Assembly (NCBI GenBank): GCA_947500385.1
Contig: CANMSA010000017.1
Location: 1-64,000 of the forward strand
Length of the DNA stretch: 64,000 nt
Direction of reading: 5' to 3'
From: an uncultured Flavobacteriaceae bacterium
GTDB lineage: Bacteria > Bacteroidota > Bacteroidia > Flavobacteriales > Flavobacteriaceae
Shown: positions 46,484 through 55,972 of the stretch, piece by piece
How positions within the stretch are numbered: position 1 is the stretch's first letter
Layout of the letters: every line of letters starts with the position of its first letter
The notes under the pieces: model-generated
Told to the model about the DNA's origin: nothing
Database searches by the model: none
What the model saw: only the letters and a program-made list of their open reading frames with translations
Translations under genes and position numbers: made by a program

Positions 46484-47794
46484 TTACTCGTATTTTATAC
46501 GTAATAGCCCTCTTCCAGATACGATTACTTTGTTTTCCGCAAATTGGATGTCTCGAATGATATCCTCTGGCTGAAAAACCAGTTCGTCTTGCCAAGTAAT
46601 GCCGCCGTCCTTGGTACGGATCAACACGTTTTCCTCATTTACCGCCCACCATTCCAAGCGGCTTCGTATGAAAAAGCGTTGCACTTTTATTCCTGGAAGG
46701 TTGGTCCATGATGCCCCTAAATCCGAACTTTTTGCCAAGATATTATCCTCATAATTGGTCAATATCAAATCGGTGTCAATGAATTTGGCTTTGGTTAACT
46801 CCAAACCAGGAGTGATACTATCTACAACATCCCAGTCGAGATAATTAACCGATTTCATAACAAGATGGTCCCTGTCTTTGAAACTGCCCAAACCATAAAT
46901 CTCATCGTTATGTGTTTTGCCAAAGGACTTGATACGACCAATAGGGCTATGGCCTATTGCTTCCCCTTCATCGTTAAAACTTCGAAGACTCATATAATCC
47001 AAAATTCGTTTTTCAAAATTTTCCCCACCATCTACGGATAAAGTGTGAATCGCCATTTCAGTGGTGATAAAAATATGGTCTTCCTCGATTATAAAAGTAG
47101 GCGCTTGTGAATCAGGGTCCGATGTTTCGAATAACACTTGAGAAGAAACGTCTTGGAAAAAGTTATCGGAAAGAAATAGTAATCCTCCCCTTAAAGCGAC
47201 CGATTTTCCGCTTTCCGAAACTTCAAAACGTCTAATACCTGATAAAATTTCAGACTGTTGAAATCCTTGTTCTCCAGCATCGTATTTAATGATGTCGGTT
47301 ATGGAAAATGTGAGAAGCGGTTCTTCGTCGGAGAGCTCCATGATGCCCACATAAATATCCTGATTGTTGTTTAAGAGACGAACGTTTAAATACTCCTTTT
47401 GATCGTTTGTTGGGAGTACTTTCCATTCTTTGATTTGATAATAAAGGCTTTTTACATTGCTCTCCCTATCGGCGACTTGCACCACTAGGTTCAAAGGGCC
47501 ACTTTCTGTTTGCCCTAAGATGTCAAGCGTGATCCTGGTATTTGTAATCGAATTGGAACTTGTCTCCACATTATTGACAAATACCGTAGTTTGGGCTTCC
47601 GAATCAACGAAATTTTCCCCTTCGATGACCAAGGTGTTTCCCTCAACTAGAAATTCTGTGGACAAGGAAGCTATTAAAGGGGGCTCGACCGTATCTTCTG
47701 GATTAGTTCCGTCTTGGCCAGGGTCATTTTCGTTACTGCTACAGGCTGAAATACAAAATAGAATACTAATCAAAAGGTATTTGGGGAATCTCAT
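46484..47794 (-). CDS. Lipoprotein with an IPT/TIG domain and BNR-like repeats
   Basis: 436 residues. A lipoprotein signal ends with the lipobox ISAC, followed by SSNENDP; the acidic residues after Cys may favour surface export in Bacteroidota. Residues about 40-120 look like an IPT/TIG Ig-fold (GNTLVIEGENFVDSEAQTTV). The remainder is probably a beta-propeller with BNR/Asp-box-like turns (SSDLGASWTNL, TKDGGITWQD). No enzyme motif is visible. Convergent with the giant surface gene, 52 bp apart. Confidence 0.85.
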   Translation of the reverse strand: MRFPKYLLISILFCISACSSNENDPGQDGTNPEDTVEPPLIASLSTEFLVEGNTLVIEGENFVDSEAQTTVFVNNVETSSNSITNTRITLDILGQTESGPLNLVVQVADRESNVKSLYYQIKEWKVLPTNDQKEYLNVRLLNNNQDIYVGIMELSDEEPLLTFSITDIIKYDAGEQGFQQSEILSGIRRFEVSESGKSVALRGGLLFLSDNFFQDVSSQVLFETSDPDSQAPTFIIEEDHIFITTEMAIHTLSVDGGENFEKRILDYMSLRSFNDEGEAIGHSPIGRIKSFGKTHNDEIYGLGSFKDRDHLVMKSVNYLDWDVVDSITPGLELTKAKFIDTDLILTNYEDNILAKSSDLGASWTNLPGIKVQRFFIRSRLEWWAVNEENVLIRTKDGGITWQDELVFQPEDIIRDIQFAENKVIVSGRGLLRIKYE

Positions 47795-48103
47795 AAGCGT
47801 ATGGTAATGGTGTTACTACAACGCAAGAAATTAAAAGAAATTATAGGCTTTTAATAGAATAGTTTCCGCGGGAATACTGTTAAAATATAGAAGTCACACG
47901 GTTTAAGGCATTTCACGACTAGTTTGGAGGTCTGGCTTGGGTAACAACCAAAAGTGGAAAGACCATTTTGCATTGCTGTATTTTAAAATTGAAGTATGCG
48001 TTATGCTCATTTTTTTGGAATACCCGACAAAGACTACCGGCGTAGTTGTCAACGGAAAAGCACGAAAGAATAGTACTATTTTATGGTCGCGGTATACGCT
48101 AAT
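47795..48103. other. 309-bp intergenic region with no supported gene
   Basis: It lies between the lipoprotein and yebC genes, both on the minus strand. A short open frame on the plus strand (47937-48122) lacks family features and runs into yebC antisense; I do not accept it. A small inverted repeat, ACTAC...GTAGT, lies near 48030. Nothing else was recognised. Confidence 0.5.
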
Positions 48104-48814
48104 TTACTCCTGCATGGTATGATACACATTTTGCACGTCATCGTCCTCTTCGATTTTCTCCAAAAGTTTTTCTACGTCCGCTACTTGTTCCTCATTCAGC
48201 TGCTTCGTTACCTGTGGGATTCGCTCAAAACCGGAGGAGAGAATTTCGATTTCCCTGTTTTCCAATTCTTTCTGGATAGCACCAAAGCTCTCGAATGGGG
48301 CATAGATCAAAATGCCATCTTCATCCACAAAAACCTCTTCTGCGCCAAAATCGATCATTTCCAACTCCAACTCTTCCGGGTCGATACCTTCGGCAGGAAT
48401 TCGGAAGTTACAGGTGTGGTCGAACATAAATTCTACGGAGCCCGAAGTTCCCAAACTTCCGTTGCACTTATTAAAGTAGCTGCGCACATTTGCTACAGTA
48501 CGGGTATTATTATCGGTAGCGGTTTCAATTAAAATTGCAATGCCATGCGGCGCATAGCCCTCGAACAATACTTCTTTGTAATCTCCCAGGTTTTTATCGG
48601 ACGCCCGTTTTATAGCACGCTCAATATTATCTTTCGGCATGTTAACTGCCTTGGCATTCTGAATAACTGCACGAAGGCGCGAATTGGAGTCGGGATCCGG
48701 ACCACCTTCCTTTACAGCGATCACAATGTCTTTTCCAATTCGTGTAAACGCTTTCGACATGGCCGACCAGCGCTTCATTTTTCGTGCTTTTCGAAATTCA
48801 AAAGCTCTTCCCAT
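48104..48814 (-). CDS. yebC: YebC/PmpR family regulatory protein
   Basis: 236 residues. The start MGRAFEFRKARKMKRW, DPDSNSRLRAVIQNAKAVNMP, and GYAPHGIAILIE are family hallmarks. YebC proteins are DNA-binding regulators in some bacteria and have been reported to help ribosomes pass polyproline stretches in others; which applies here is unknown. It stands alone; a near-consensus -7 box (TATATTTT) lies just upstream. Confidence 0.95.
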   Translation of the reverse strand: MGRAFEFRKARKMKRWSAMSKAFTRIGKDIVIAVKEGGPDPDSNSRLRAVIQNAKAVNMPKDNIERAIKRASDKNLGDYKEVLFEGYAPHGIAILIETATDNNTRTVANVRSYFNKCNGSLGTSGSVEFMFDHTCNFRIPAEGIDPEELELEMIDFGAEEVFVDEDGILIYAPFESFGAIQKELENREIEILSSGFERIPQVTKQLNEEQVADVEKLLEKIEEDDDVQNVYHTMQE

Positions 48815-48921
48815 AGTAAAATATAATGTTTAGATCAATAGAAACAAATGTAACAAAATCGGTGGCAAGTTCAAGAAGGTTTGTACTATTACTGTTTAAG
48901 AAATCCTTGCTTTCCACTCGT

Positions 48922-49209
48922 TTAGTCTCCAAAAATAATTTTTTCGATGGTCTCGGCCAACTGAAAATCTTTCACCGTTACCCCACCCACATCATGGGTG
49001 TTCAACCGTATGTGCAGCGAATTGTACACATTGCTCCAATCGGGGTGGTGTCCTTGTGCTTCGCATTCAAACGCAATTCGGGTCATTGAAGCAAAGGCTT
49101 CTTTAAAATTGCCAAATTGTAGTGAGGTTTCGATGGCTCCGTCTACATATTCCCAACTATCCATTCCGGTCAATTTCTCTTCTATTTGTGCTATTGTTAG
49201 TTTTTCCAT
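48922..49209 (-). CDS. phhB: Pterin-4a-carbinolamine dehydratase
   Basis: 95 residues from ATG 49209; an upstream in-frame start at 49254 adds a non-conserved stretch. It dehydrates 4a-hydroxytetrahydropterin in cofactor recycling for aromatic amino acid hydroxylases. The active-site pattern GHHPDWSNVYNSLHIRL and THDVGGVTVKD is complete. No phenylalanine hydroxylase gene is adjacent. The symbol follows common usage. Confidence 0.93.
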   Translation of the reverse strand: MEKLTIAQIEEKLTGMDSWEYVDGAIETSLQFGNFKEAFASMTRIAFECEAQGHHPDWSNVYNSLHIRLNTHDVGGVTVKDFQLAETIEKIIFGD

Positions 49210-49279
49210 TGTGATATTTTTTTTAAAGTTACACAAACTAGCAGGGCCCACCATATACTACGAGTTCTGTTATGCCATA

Positions 49280-50101
49280 TCAATGCAAAACATGATGATC
49301 AATGATTTCCTGATAGGTAATTCGGTAATTTTTGGGCAGCTTGTTCTCTTTGGGCAAGACGGCAAGGTAACGTTCATTATTGGTAGTATAGACTCTTTTG
49401 AAGATGGGGGTGAAATTCCCGATGCGTTCCGTTACTTCTTTAATAAAATCGTCGTGATGCACCAGGTCGGAACTTCCCAAGTGGTAGATGCCGCTTTTAT
49501 TTCTATTGATCAAATAGTGCACTTGCTGGGTGAACTTATCATCGTTGGTGACATTCATAACGAGATTTGGAAAAACTTCGACCGGAATGTTGTTCAAAAC
49601 ATTTTCCTTGAGTTGTTTGATACGGGGTGATTGGTTTCCAAACACCATGGGTACCCTTAGAATCCCCATTTTCTTTTTGGGAAGTCGTAATAACATGTTT
49701 TCGATCTTGATTTTCAAACGCCCGTAAATACTTTCGGAAAGTGTTTTATCGAACTCGTAAGAAGGGTATTTGCTATAAGAGTCAAAAACATTGGCAGAGG
49801 AAATAAAATATATTTTGCAATCGTTTTTTGACACATATTCCACAAGGTGCTGATGTGCCAATACCTGACCGGCAAAATTTCCGCGAAGCGCAGAAATAAT
49901 TAGGTGGGGTTTTACCTTTTCCAACACTTCAAAGATGTCATCTTCCTGTAAGTCGTACCGAAAGAACTGTTGGTTATTTTCGAAGGCCCTGCGTGCCGTA
50001 AAATAGGTCCCATAGGTATCGAAATAGGAACGTAGCTCTTTATACAGGGCATTGCCCAAAAAACCACTACCGCCTAATATGAGGATTTTTTTAGTTTGCA
50101 C
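49280..50101 (-). CDS. NAD(P)-dependent sugar-nucleotide-type reductase (RmlD/SDR family)
   Basis: 273 residues, extended short-chain dehydrogenase. The Rossmann motif LGGSGFLGNALYKEL is at the N-terminus; the catalytic pattern is S in FISSANVF and YGRLK (YxxxK); GIYHLGSSDLVHH is a substrate-domain stretch. It resembles dTDP-4-dehydrorhamnose reductases, but the surrounding genes (gcvT, glsA) do not concern sugars, so substrate is open. It follows glsA by 5 bp. Confidence 0.85.
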   Translation of the reverse strand: MQTKKILILGGSGFLGNALYKELRSYFDTYGTYFTARRAFENNQQFFRYDLQEDDIFEVLEKVKPHLIISALRGNFAGQVLAHQHLVEYVSKNDCKIYFISSANVFDSYSKYPSYEFDKTLSESIYGRLKIKIENMLLRLPKKKMGILRVPMVFGNQSPRIKQLKENVLNNIPVEVFPNLVMNVTNDDKFTQQVHYLINRNKSGIYHLGSSDLVHHDDFIKEVTERIGNFTPIFKRVYTTNNERYLAVLPKENKLPKNYRITYQEIIDHHVLH

Positions 50102-50106
50102 CCTTT

Positions 50107-51021
50107 TTAAAATATTGATTGCCCGGTCTTGGTGGTAAGCTTCTCCAGCACTTCCATTCCTAATTTTGAATTTCCTTTGGCATTAAGTCCCGGGGCCCAG
50201 GTAGCAACACAATATTTGCCTGGCAGCAGGGCTACAATACCACCCCCGACACCACTTTTTCCTGGGAGGCCTACCTCAAAGGCAAATTCGCCCGCCTCAT
50301 CATAAAATCCACAGGTCAGCATAATGGAGTTTATTCTTTTGGTTTGTTGTTGGGTAAGATGGGTACGGTTCTGCAGACATTTTCCTTGGTTCATGAACGG
50401 GTAGAAGGCTTGGGTCAACTGTTTACAACTCATTGCAATGGCACATTGATGAAAATAAAAGTCGAGTACCGTTGTGACATCGTTTTCAAGATTTCCAAAT
50501 GATTTAAGCAAATAAGCGGTGGCATAGTTTCTAAAACCTGTACGTTCTTCTGAATTGGCTACCGCATGATCAAAATTTATGGTGTGATCCCCGGTAAGTG
50601 TGCGCACAAAATTCAAGAAATCCTGTTTTGGGTTTTTAAGTTGTGAGACTAATATGTCGGCCACCACAAGGGCACCTGCATTGATCAATGGATTCCTTGG
50701 AATACCGTTTTCTTGTTCTAAAAGTGATAAGTGATTAAATGGATCGCCAGAGGGTTCCACCCCCACTCGTTTCCAGATATCGGCGCCAAGCATGCCGAAG
50801 GCTTGGGCCAGGGTCAATACTTTTGAAATACTTTGCACAGAGAAGGTTTCGGTAGCATCTCCCGACGAATACGTATTCTTATCCGAATCGATCAGGTGTA
50901 TTCCCAGTTTATCGATATCAACGTTGGCCAATTCCGGGATGTACGTCGCGACGACTCCTTTTTGCACAGATAAAGCACAATCGGTAGTGATTTCCGATAA
51001 AACCTTTTGATAGTCGATCAT
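50107..51021 (-). CDS. glsA: Glutaminase A
   Basis: 304 residues. It hydrolyses glutamine to glutamate and ammonia. The serine-dependent motif SVQSISKV contains the Ser-x-x-Lys pair; [23 protein letters not shown], and [18 protein letters not shown] are conserved. Its ATG overlaps the gcvT stop by 4 bp. Confidence 0.96.
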   Translation of the reverse strand: MIDYQKVLSEITTDCALSVQKGVVATYIPELANVDIDKLGIHLIDSDKNTYSSGDATETFSVQSISKVLTLAQAFGMLGADIWKRVGVEPSGDPFNHLSLLEQENGIPRNPLINAGALVVADILVSQLKNPKQDFLNFVRTLTGDHTINFDHAVANSEERTGFRNYATAYLLKSFGNLENDVTTVLDFYFHQCAIAMSCKQLTQAFYPFMNQGKCLQNRTHLTQQQTKRINSIMLTCGFYDEAGEFAFEVGLPGKSGVGGGIVALLPGKYCVATWAPGLNAKGNSKLGMEVLEKLTTKTGQSIF

Positions 51022-52103
51022 TCCTTGTAAAAGGGTAGTTTAACCACCGTAGCGGGGATGGCGTTTTTTCGGATTTGAATATGTATTTTGCTGCCAATTT
51101 CAGAAAATACACTTGGTACATACCCCAATCCAATACCTTTTCCCAGCATTGGGGACATTGTACCAGAGGTGACGATTCCGATTTTCTTGCCCTGCCCATC
51201 TACTATGTCATAGTCGTGGCGTGGAATTCCCCGATCCTCTAACTCAAAGGCGACCAATTTGCGTTCGGCACCACGGGCTTTTTCTTTTGCCAATGCTTCA
51301 CTATTTACAAAGTCTTTGGTAAACTTGGTAATCCAACCCAAACCCGCTTCAAAAGGTGAGGTGCTGTCGTTGATATCATTTCCATAGAGACAGTATCCCA
51401 TTTCTAAACGCAGGGTGTCGCGCGCCGCTAGCCCTATCGGCTTAATTCCAAAATCGGCTCCAGCTTCAAATACCTTGTCCCAAATGTGCAATACCTCCTC
51501 ATTTTTGCAATAAATTTCAAACCCGCCAGCGCCGGTATAGCCGGTAGCCGAAATAATTACATGTTCAACGCCGGCAAAATCGGCCACTTGAAAATGATAA
51601 AACTTTATGGCCGAAAGGTCGACCGAAGTCAACGACTGCATGGCTTCAACAGCCTTGGGGCCTTGGATCGCCAAAAGGGAATACCCTTCGGAAATATTGC
51701 GCATTTCAGCCTTGTATTCTGAATTATAGGACGAAATATGATTCCAGTCTTTATCAATATTAGCCGCATTCACCACTAATAAATATTGCTCTTCTTTTAT
51801 CCTATAAACAATCAGATCATCAACGATACCCCCCGTTTCGTTTGGCAAACAGCTGTATTGAGCTCTCCCTATCGTGAGTTTTGATGCATCGTTCGAACTT
51901 ACTTTTTGAATCAGGGCCAAGGCATTGGGTCCCGATATTAAAAACTCCCCCATATGGGAAACGTCAAATACGCCCACACCTTTTCGCACCGTTTCGTGTT
52001 CAATGTTCACACCTTCATAGGAGACAGGCATATTATATCCCGCAAAAGGAACGATTTTGGCACCCAACGCCTCATGGGTAGCGGTCAAGGCAGTATTCTT
52101 CAT
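51018..52103 (-). CDS. gcvT: Glycine cleavage system T protein (aminomethyltransferase)
   Basis: 361 residues, normal length. GcvT transfers the aminomethyl carbon from lipoyl-GcvH to tetrahydrofolate. Seen are [39 protein letters not shown] (folate-binding region), [14 protein letters not shown], and [10 protein letters not shown]. No gcvH or gcvP is adjacent. It heads the operon with glsA and the dehydrogenase gene. Confidence 0.96.
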   Translation of the reverse strand: MKNTALTATHEALGAKIVPFAGYNMPVSYEGVNIEHETVRKGVGVFDVSHMGEFLISGPNALALIQKVSSNDASKLTIGRAQYSCLPNETGGIVDDLIVYRIKEEQYLLVVNAANIDKDWNHISSYNSEYKAEMRNISEGYSLLAIQGPKAVEAMQSLTSVDLSAIKFYHFQVADFAGVEHVIISATGYTGAGGFEIYCKNEEVLHIWDKVFEAGADFGIKPIGLAARDTLRLEMGYCLYGNDINDSTSPFEAGLGWITKFTKDFVNSEALAKEKARGAERKLVAFELEDRGIPRHDYDIVDGQGKKIGIVTSGTMSPMLGKGIGLGYVPSVFSEIGSKIHIQIRKNAIPATVVKLPFYKE

Positions 52104-52123
52104 GGAATTGATTTTTACAATGA

Positions 52124-52152
52124 CAAATCTATTGAAAATATGGTTGCCCCAA
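52124..52152 (-). promoter_or_regulatory. gcvT promoter (-33 TTG, 18-bp spacer, -7 TAGATTTG)
   Basis: On the minus strand TTG (52152-52150) and TAGATTTG (52131-52124) match the Bacteroidota promoter at good spacing. The predicted leader to the ATG at 52103 is about 17 nt. Confidence 0.65.
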
Positions 52153-52408
52153 AGTGAAGAGGTGTATGTTTTTGTTAAAAAATAACAACCTGAACGGGTT
52201 GAAGAAATTTACGATCGATCAACAGGCCTGGGACAAATGCTTACTGCTATAATAACATGGAAATAAGCACATAACGAAGTGTTTAACAGGCTAGGAGCGA
52301 TTTGGGACGAATTGAATATTTCTAATTTAAATGTACTGTTAACTGGCTATTTGACGAATTTTTAACCTTTTTCTTACACTTTTAAGGATTTATTTGTAAT
52401 ATTGAAAT

Positions 52409-52460
52409 TGGTAAACCAATCTGGTGATCCAAATTGGTGATCCAATCTGGTGATCCAATT
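52409..52460 (+). repeat. Four tandem copies of a 13-bp operator-like repeat
   Basis: Units begin at 52409, 52422, 52435 and 52448, all of exact 13-bp period with core TGGTGATCCAATC (first unit TGGTAAACCAATC). Extended by two bases, unit 1 reads ATTGGTAAACCAAT and unit 3 ATTGGTGATCCAAT, both inverted repeats of ATTGG and CCAAT half-sites. Such symmetry is typical of GntR- or LacI-family operators. A near-consensus -7 box, CAATTTTG (52456-52463), overlaps the last unit with a TTG 19 bp upstream. Confidence 0.85.
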
Positions 52461-52903
52461 TTGAAGTTGTGCAACACCAATATTCTATGAACTATAAACC
52501 TTAGATTTTTATGAAACACCTTTTTAACGAGCGCACCGTTCTATCGATCCAACGAAACCCTTGTGTGATATAACTAGGGGCCTTGATGCGTTGGCCGAGA
52601 GGACTTAAAATTGCAAGGGGAGCACTTTTCCATTGTGTCACAGTTTCCCATTACGGTCAATAGCACCTATATGCCGAATGCGGCAATTCATGATGGGATA
52701 TACTGGAATAGGACATCAAGGTCTCAGCGCACCTACTTCCTGTTTGCTTAAGCAGTGCTGCCCCAGTAACAAGATGGCGTTTGATTTTTATCATGGAAGT
52801 AAAAAATGAAAGAGTAGCACAAAACATTTATGAATAGGCAACCCAAATGGATGTGCCAGAGGCCGTTGCCGTTAACAAAATAATCTAATCTAAAAACAGT
52901 GTA

Positions 52904-54619
52904 ATGAAAAACAATTTGAAAAGTAAAATCTTAAAAAGACTAAGTCTACTAATACTATTTGTTGTCTTAATCTTTTCTTGTACGCGAGAAGAAGAGCCGC
53001 TGGAAGCAGGTCTTGGAGAAGATTTTATTGTTGCTAACTTAAACAGCAATACCGTACAAGCTGAAAACTATGATGCGCAAAGCGGAATTCAAAAAAGCAA
53101 TGGGGGTACCGCGGTAGGCTATGTCAATACGAATGACTGGATTCGATTTGAAGACTTCGATTTTAAAGGTGCAAATGCCGTATCGGTTCGGGCCTCTAGC
53201 GGTAAAAGTGGCGGAACAATAGAGTTTAGGGCTGGCGGCACCGGTGGTGATTTGCTAGGTAAGGTAACGGTTAACAATACGGGAGGCTGGACGAATTTCA
53301 AAACATTTACCGGCAGTATTGACGACAACTCCAATAATTCGGATCTCTATTTGGTGTTCAAAGGAGGTAGTGGTTATTTATTCGATGTTGATTCATTTAG
53401 CTTTAGCGGATCCGGTGGTTCATCTTCCGGGGGAGGAACTAATTTGGCATTGGGCAAAACAACGCAACAATCTTCAACTGCTTTTGGTGGCGCTTCAAGC
53501 AGGGCGGTTGACGGAAATACTTCCGGGATATGGAATCAAAATAGTGTTACCCATACTCAAAATTCGGTTCGCCCTTGGTGGCAAGTACGATTAGGGCAGG
53601 AGTATGAGATAGGGGAAATCAAAATTTGGAACAGAACAAACTGTTGCGCGAGCAGGCTAAGCAATTTTGATGTTTTTGTATATAACAATGCAGGCAATCA
53701 AGTGTTTAAAACTACCATTACCGATACTCCGAGTCCTTCTATAACTATCAAAACAGACGGAGTCAAAGGTTCTAGGGTTCGTATCAAATTAAAAGGCACC
53801 AACCCTTTATCGTTGGCAGAAGTGCAAGTTTTTGGGGCAGAAGGCGATGGTGGTACTGACGGTGGCGGCGATGGCGACGCTGAAATCCCATCGGATCTAA
53901 TGCCCAATTGCAAACAATGGAAAATTACCTATCCAGATGGGGGGGAAGATAAGACCCTTTGTGGAGAGAATAACAATGAGTATTTCTATGTAAATAATGC
54001 TGGTAACGGGATTGTTTTTAGAGCACCCATACGTTCCAATAATGGCACCACTCCCAACTCTGACTACATTCGTTCCGAATTTAGGGAGCGCGAAAAGGAC
54101 GGTAGCAAGGATATTTACTGGGATACGAATGGGGAGCACTTTATATATGTAAAGCAGGCAATTACTCATTTGCCGATCGTGAAAGACCATCTTGTGGCGA
54201 CCCAAATTCACGGAAACAAAAGTGAAGGAATTGACGATGCGATGGTGTTGCGTCTAGAAGGGGATCATCTGTTTCTTAGTTTCAACGGTGGAAAGTTGAG
54301 AAGCGACTTAACCATTAAAAGAGGCTATAACTTAGGAACGATACATGAAGTAATATTTGAGGTCAAAGACGGTAAACACTATGTATACTACAGCGAAAAT
54401 GGTACTCTTAAAAATGCATACAACGCTGGTAATGCTTCTTCTTACCTCGTTAAAGACGGCAATAAAGCGGTCTTGTTGGATAGGGCTTACGGTGACGCCT
54501 ATTTTAAAATTGGTAATTATACACAGAGTAATGCCAATGTGGAAGGTAGCCAAGCCAATAAACCCAACAACTATGGTGAAGTAGTCGTCTATGATTATGA
54601 TTTAGATCATAAAAACTAA
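52904..54619 (+). CDS. Lipoprotein alginate lyase, CBM6-CBM32-PL7
   Basis: 571 residues. The signal ends in a lipobox (LIFSC, Cys26) followed by TREEEP, so the enzyme is probably membrane-anchored, likely at the surface. About residues 49-168 are a CBM6-type module (VQAENYDAQSGIQ, NTNDWIRFEDFDF), 176-313 an F5/8 type C (CBM32) module (NLALGKTTQQSS, RPWWQVRLG), and 325-571 a PL7 catalytic domain with RSEFRE (about 390), QIH (about 435) and YFKIGNYTQS (about 533). PL7 enzymes depolymerise alginate by beta-elimination. No SusC/SusD or other alginate genes lie nearby. Confidence 0.94.
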   Translation: MKNNLKSKILKRLSLLILFVVLIFSCTREEEPLEAGLGEDFIVANLNSNTVQAENYDAQSGIQKSNGGTAVGYVNTNDWIRFEDFDFKGANAVSVRASSGKSGGTIEFRAGGTGGDLLGKVTVNNTGGWTNFKTFTGSIDDNSNNSDLYLVFKGGSGYLFDVDSFSFSGSGGSSSGGGTNLALGKTTQQSSTAFGGASSRAVDGNTSGIWNQNSVTHTQNSVRPWWQVRLGQEYEIGEIKIWNRTNCCASRLSNFDVFVYNNAGNQVFKTTITDTPSPSITIKTDGVKGSRVRIKLKGTNPLSLAEVQVFGAEGDGGTDGGGDGDAEIPSDLMPNCKQWKITYPDGGEDKTLCGENNNEYFYVNNAGNGIVFRAPIRSNNGTTPNSDYIRSEFREREKDGSKDIYWDTNGEHFIYVKQAITHLPIVKDHLVATQIHGNKSEGIDDAMVLRLEGDHLFLSFNGGKLRSDLTIKRGYNLGTIHEVIFEVKDGKHYVYYSENGTLKNAYNAGNASSYLVKDGNKAVLLDRAYGDAYFKIGNYTQSNANVEGSQANKPNNYGEVVVYDYDLDHKN

Positions 54620-54650
54620 TGCATTAATCAATAGCTATAAGCGCGTATCC

Positions 54651-54685
54651 AAGGGGCGGAGTATGTATTCCGCCCTTTTTTATTT
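54651..54685. terminator. Terminator between the alginate lyase and thrC genes
   Basis: GGGCGGA (54654-54660) pairs with TCCGCCC (54669-54675) and is followed by a T run on the plus strand. The thrC stop codon (54680-54682) lies in this T run, so the signal mainly serves the lyase transcript. Confidence 0.88.
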
Positions 54686-55972
54686 TAACAAGTACGCTTT
54701 CAAGTCCTGGTAGGTGGTAATGCTGGTAGCATACTTCTCTTTATCCATTACCTTTTGAATCTGTGGCGGAATTTCAAGCGAAACTCCCAAGGTATCTTCC
54801 ACGATGTTCAGGAATTTTACCGGATGCGCTGTTTCCAAGAAGATACCGTAGCTTTCGGGATGGGTCGACTGATACTTCTTAAGCCCCAGGTATCCAACTG
54901 CTCCATGCGGATCCGCGATATAATTGGCATCTTTATAAATCTCTTTCATAGCGGTTTTGGTCTCGGCATCCGAAAAAGAATAAGAAGAAAACATTTGTTG
55001 TAGCAGGCTCAGGTTATTTTGATACAAATGCTGTATGCGAATAAAGTTACTGGGGTCCCCAACATCCATGGCATTACTAATGGTCGCGGTTGACGGTTTG
55101 GGCGAATATTTTCCGGTCTCCATAAATTGGGGTACCGTGTCATTTACATTGGTCGCGGCGATAAAATGCTTCACCGGCATGCCTAGTTTTTGAGCCACCA
55201 TTCCAGCGCAGATATTTCCAAAATTGCCACTTGGCACTGCGAATACCATTTCCTTGCCCTTTTGTTTTGCCTGTTTAAAGGCGAACAAGAAATAGAATAG
55301 TTGTGGCAACCATCGAGCGACGTTGATAGAATTTGCCGATGTCAGCTTCTTTGCCGCTAACAATTCTGCATCTACAAAAGCAGTTTTCACCATTTTTTGG
55401 CAGTCATCAAAGGTGCCGGCTACTTTCAATGCACTTATGTTTTGTCCCAAGGTAGTGAGTTGTCTCTCCTGAATGTCACTTACCATACCTTCTGGGTATA
55501 GAATAACGACTTGTACCCCCTCGACCCCTAAAAAACCATTGGCGACCGCACCTCCCGTATCGCCGGATGTTGCCACCAGTACGGTAACTTCGGTAGACGT
55601 ATTTTTTGAAAAATAGCCAAGACACTGTGCCATAAAACGTGCACCTACATCCTTAAAGGCCATGGTAGGTCCATGAAACAACTCTAAAGTGCCCGTATTG
55701 ACATCAATAGGAACAACTGGAAATTCAAAATCGAGTACCTGTACCAGTATTTCTTTGAGAACTGGTTCGGGAAGATCCGCTTTTACAAATTGATGAATCG
55801 CGCGAAAGGCGATTTCATGATTTGATAGCGTTGTGATTTCTTCAAAAAACGATGAGGGTAATGTTATAATTTCCGAAGGGAAATACAACCCCCGATCAGG
55901 GGCTATTCCGTTTATGACGGCCTCTTTAAAAGAGACCTTTGGCGCACTGTTATTCAGGCTGTAGTAGTTCAT
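54680..55972 (-). CDS. thrC: Threonine synthase
   Basis: 430 residues. ThrC is a PLP enzyme converting O-phosphohomoserine to threonine. The start MNYYSLNNSAPKVSFKEA, the PLP-lysine region HGPTMAFKDVGARFM, VATSGDTGGAVANGF and VPSGNFGNICAG are visible. It is the last gene of thrABC; its ATG directly follows the thrB stop. Confidence 0.97.
   Translation of the reverse strand: MNYYSLNNSAPKVSFKEAVINGIAPDRGLYFPSEIITLPSSFFEEITTLSNHEIAFRAIHQFVKADLPEPVLKEILVQVLDFEFPVVPIDVNTGTLELFHGPTMAFKDVGARFMAQCLGYFSKNTSTEVTVLVATSGDTGGAVANGFLGVEGVQVVILYPEGMVSDIQERQLTTLGQNISALKVAGTFDDCQKMVKTAFVDAELLAAKKLTSANSINVARWLPQLFYFLFAFKQAKQKGKEMVFAVPSGNFGNICAGMVAQKLGMPVKHFIAATNVNDTVPQFMETGKYSPKPSTATISNAMDVGDPSNFIRIQHLYQNNLSLLQQMFSSYSFSDAETKTAMKEIYKDANYIADPHGAVGYLGLKKYQSTHPESYGIFLETAHPVKFLNIVEDTLGVSLEIPPQIQKVMDKEKYATSITTYQDLKAYLLK

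Larger units (their letters stand above)
52104..52903. other. 800-bp non-coding region upstream of the alginate lyase
   Basis: It holds the gcvT promoter (minus strand), the four-copy 13-bp repeat at 52409-52460, and a small inverted repeat near 52186-52205. A 20-codon frame beginning with ATG at 52511 has no recognisable family. No tRNA, terminator or transposon end was identified. The length and repeat suggest a regulated control region, but a decayed gene or an unrecognised small RNA cannot be excluded. Confidence 0.5.

Noticed and set aside
47937-48122. 61-codon open frame between the lipoprotein gene and yebC
   Set aside because: No family resemblance, and it overlaps the 3' end of yebC on the other strand.
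52409-52460. 13-bp repeats considered as an insertion-sequence end or att site
   Set aside because: No transposase, integrase or matching distal copy was seen nearby; the internal symmetry favours a protein-binding site.
52568-52620. tRNA-like string GGCCGAGAGGAC, considered as a tRNA-Ser or tRNA-Leu fragment
   Set aside because: No acceptor stem, anticodon arm or T-arm can be formed around it.
51018-52903. Glycine riboswitch before gcvT
   Set aside because: The promoter-to-ATG distance is about 17 nt, too short for a riboswitch, and no such fold was recognised.
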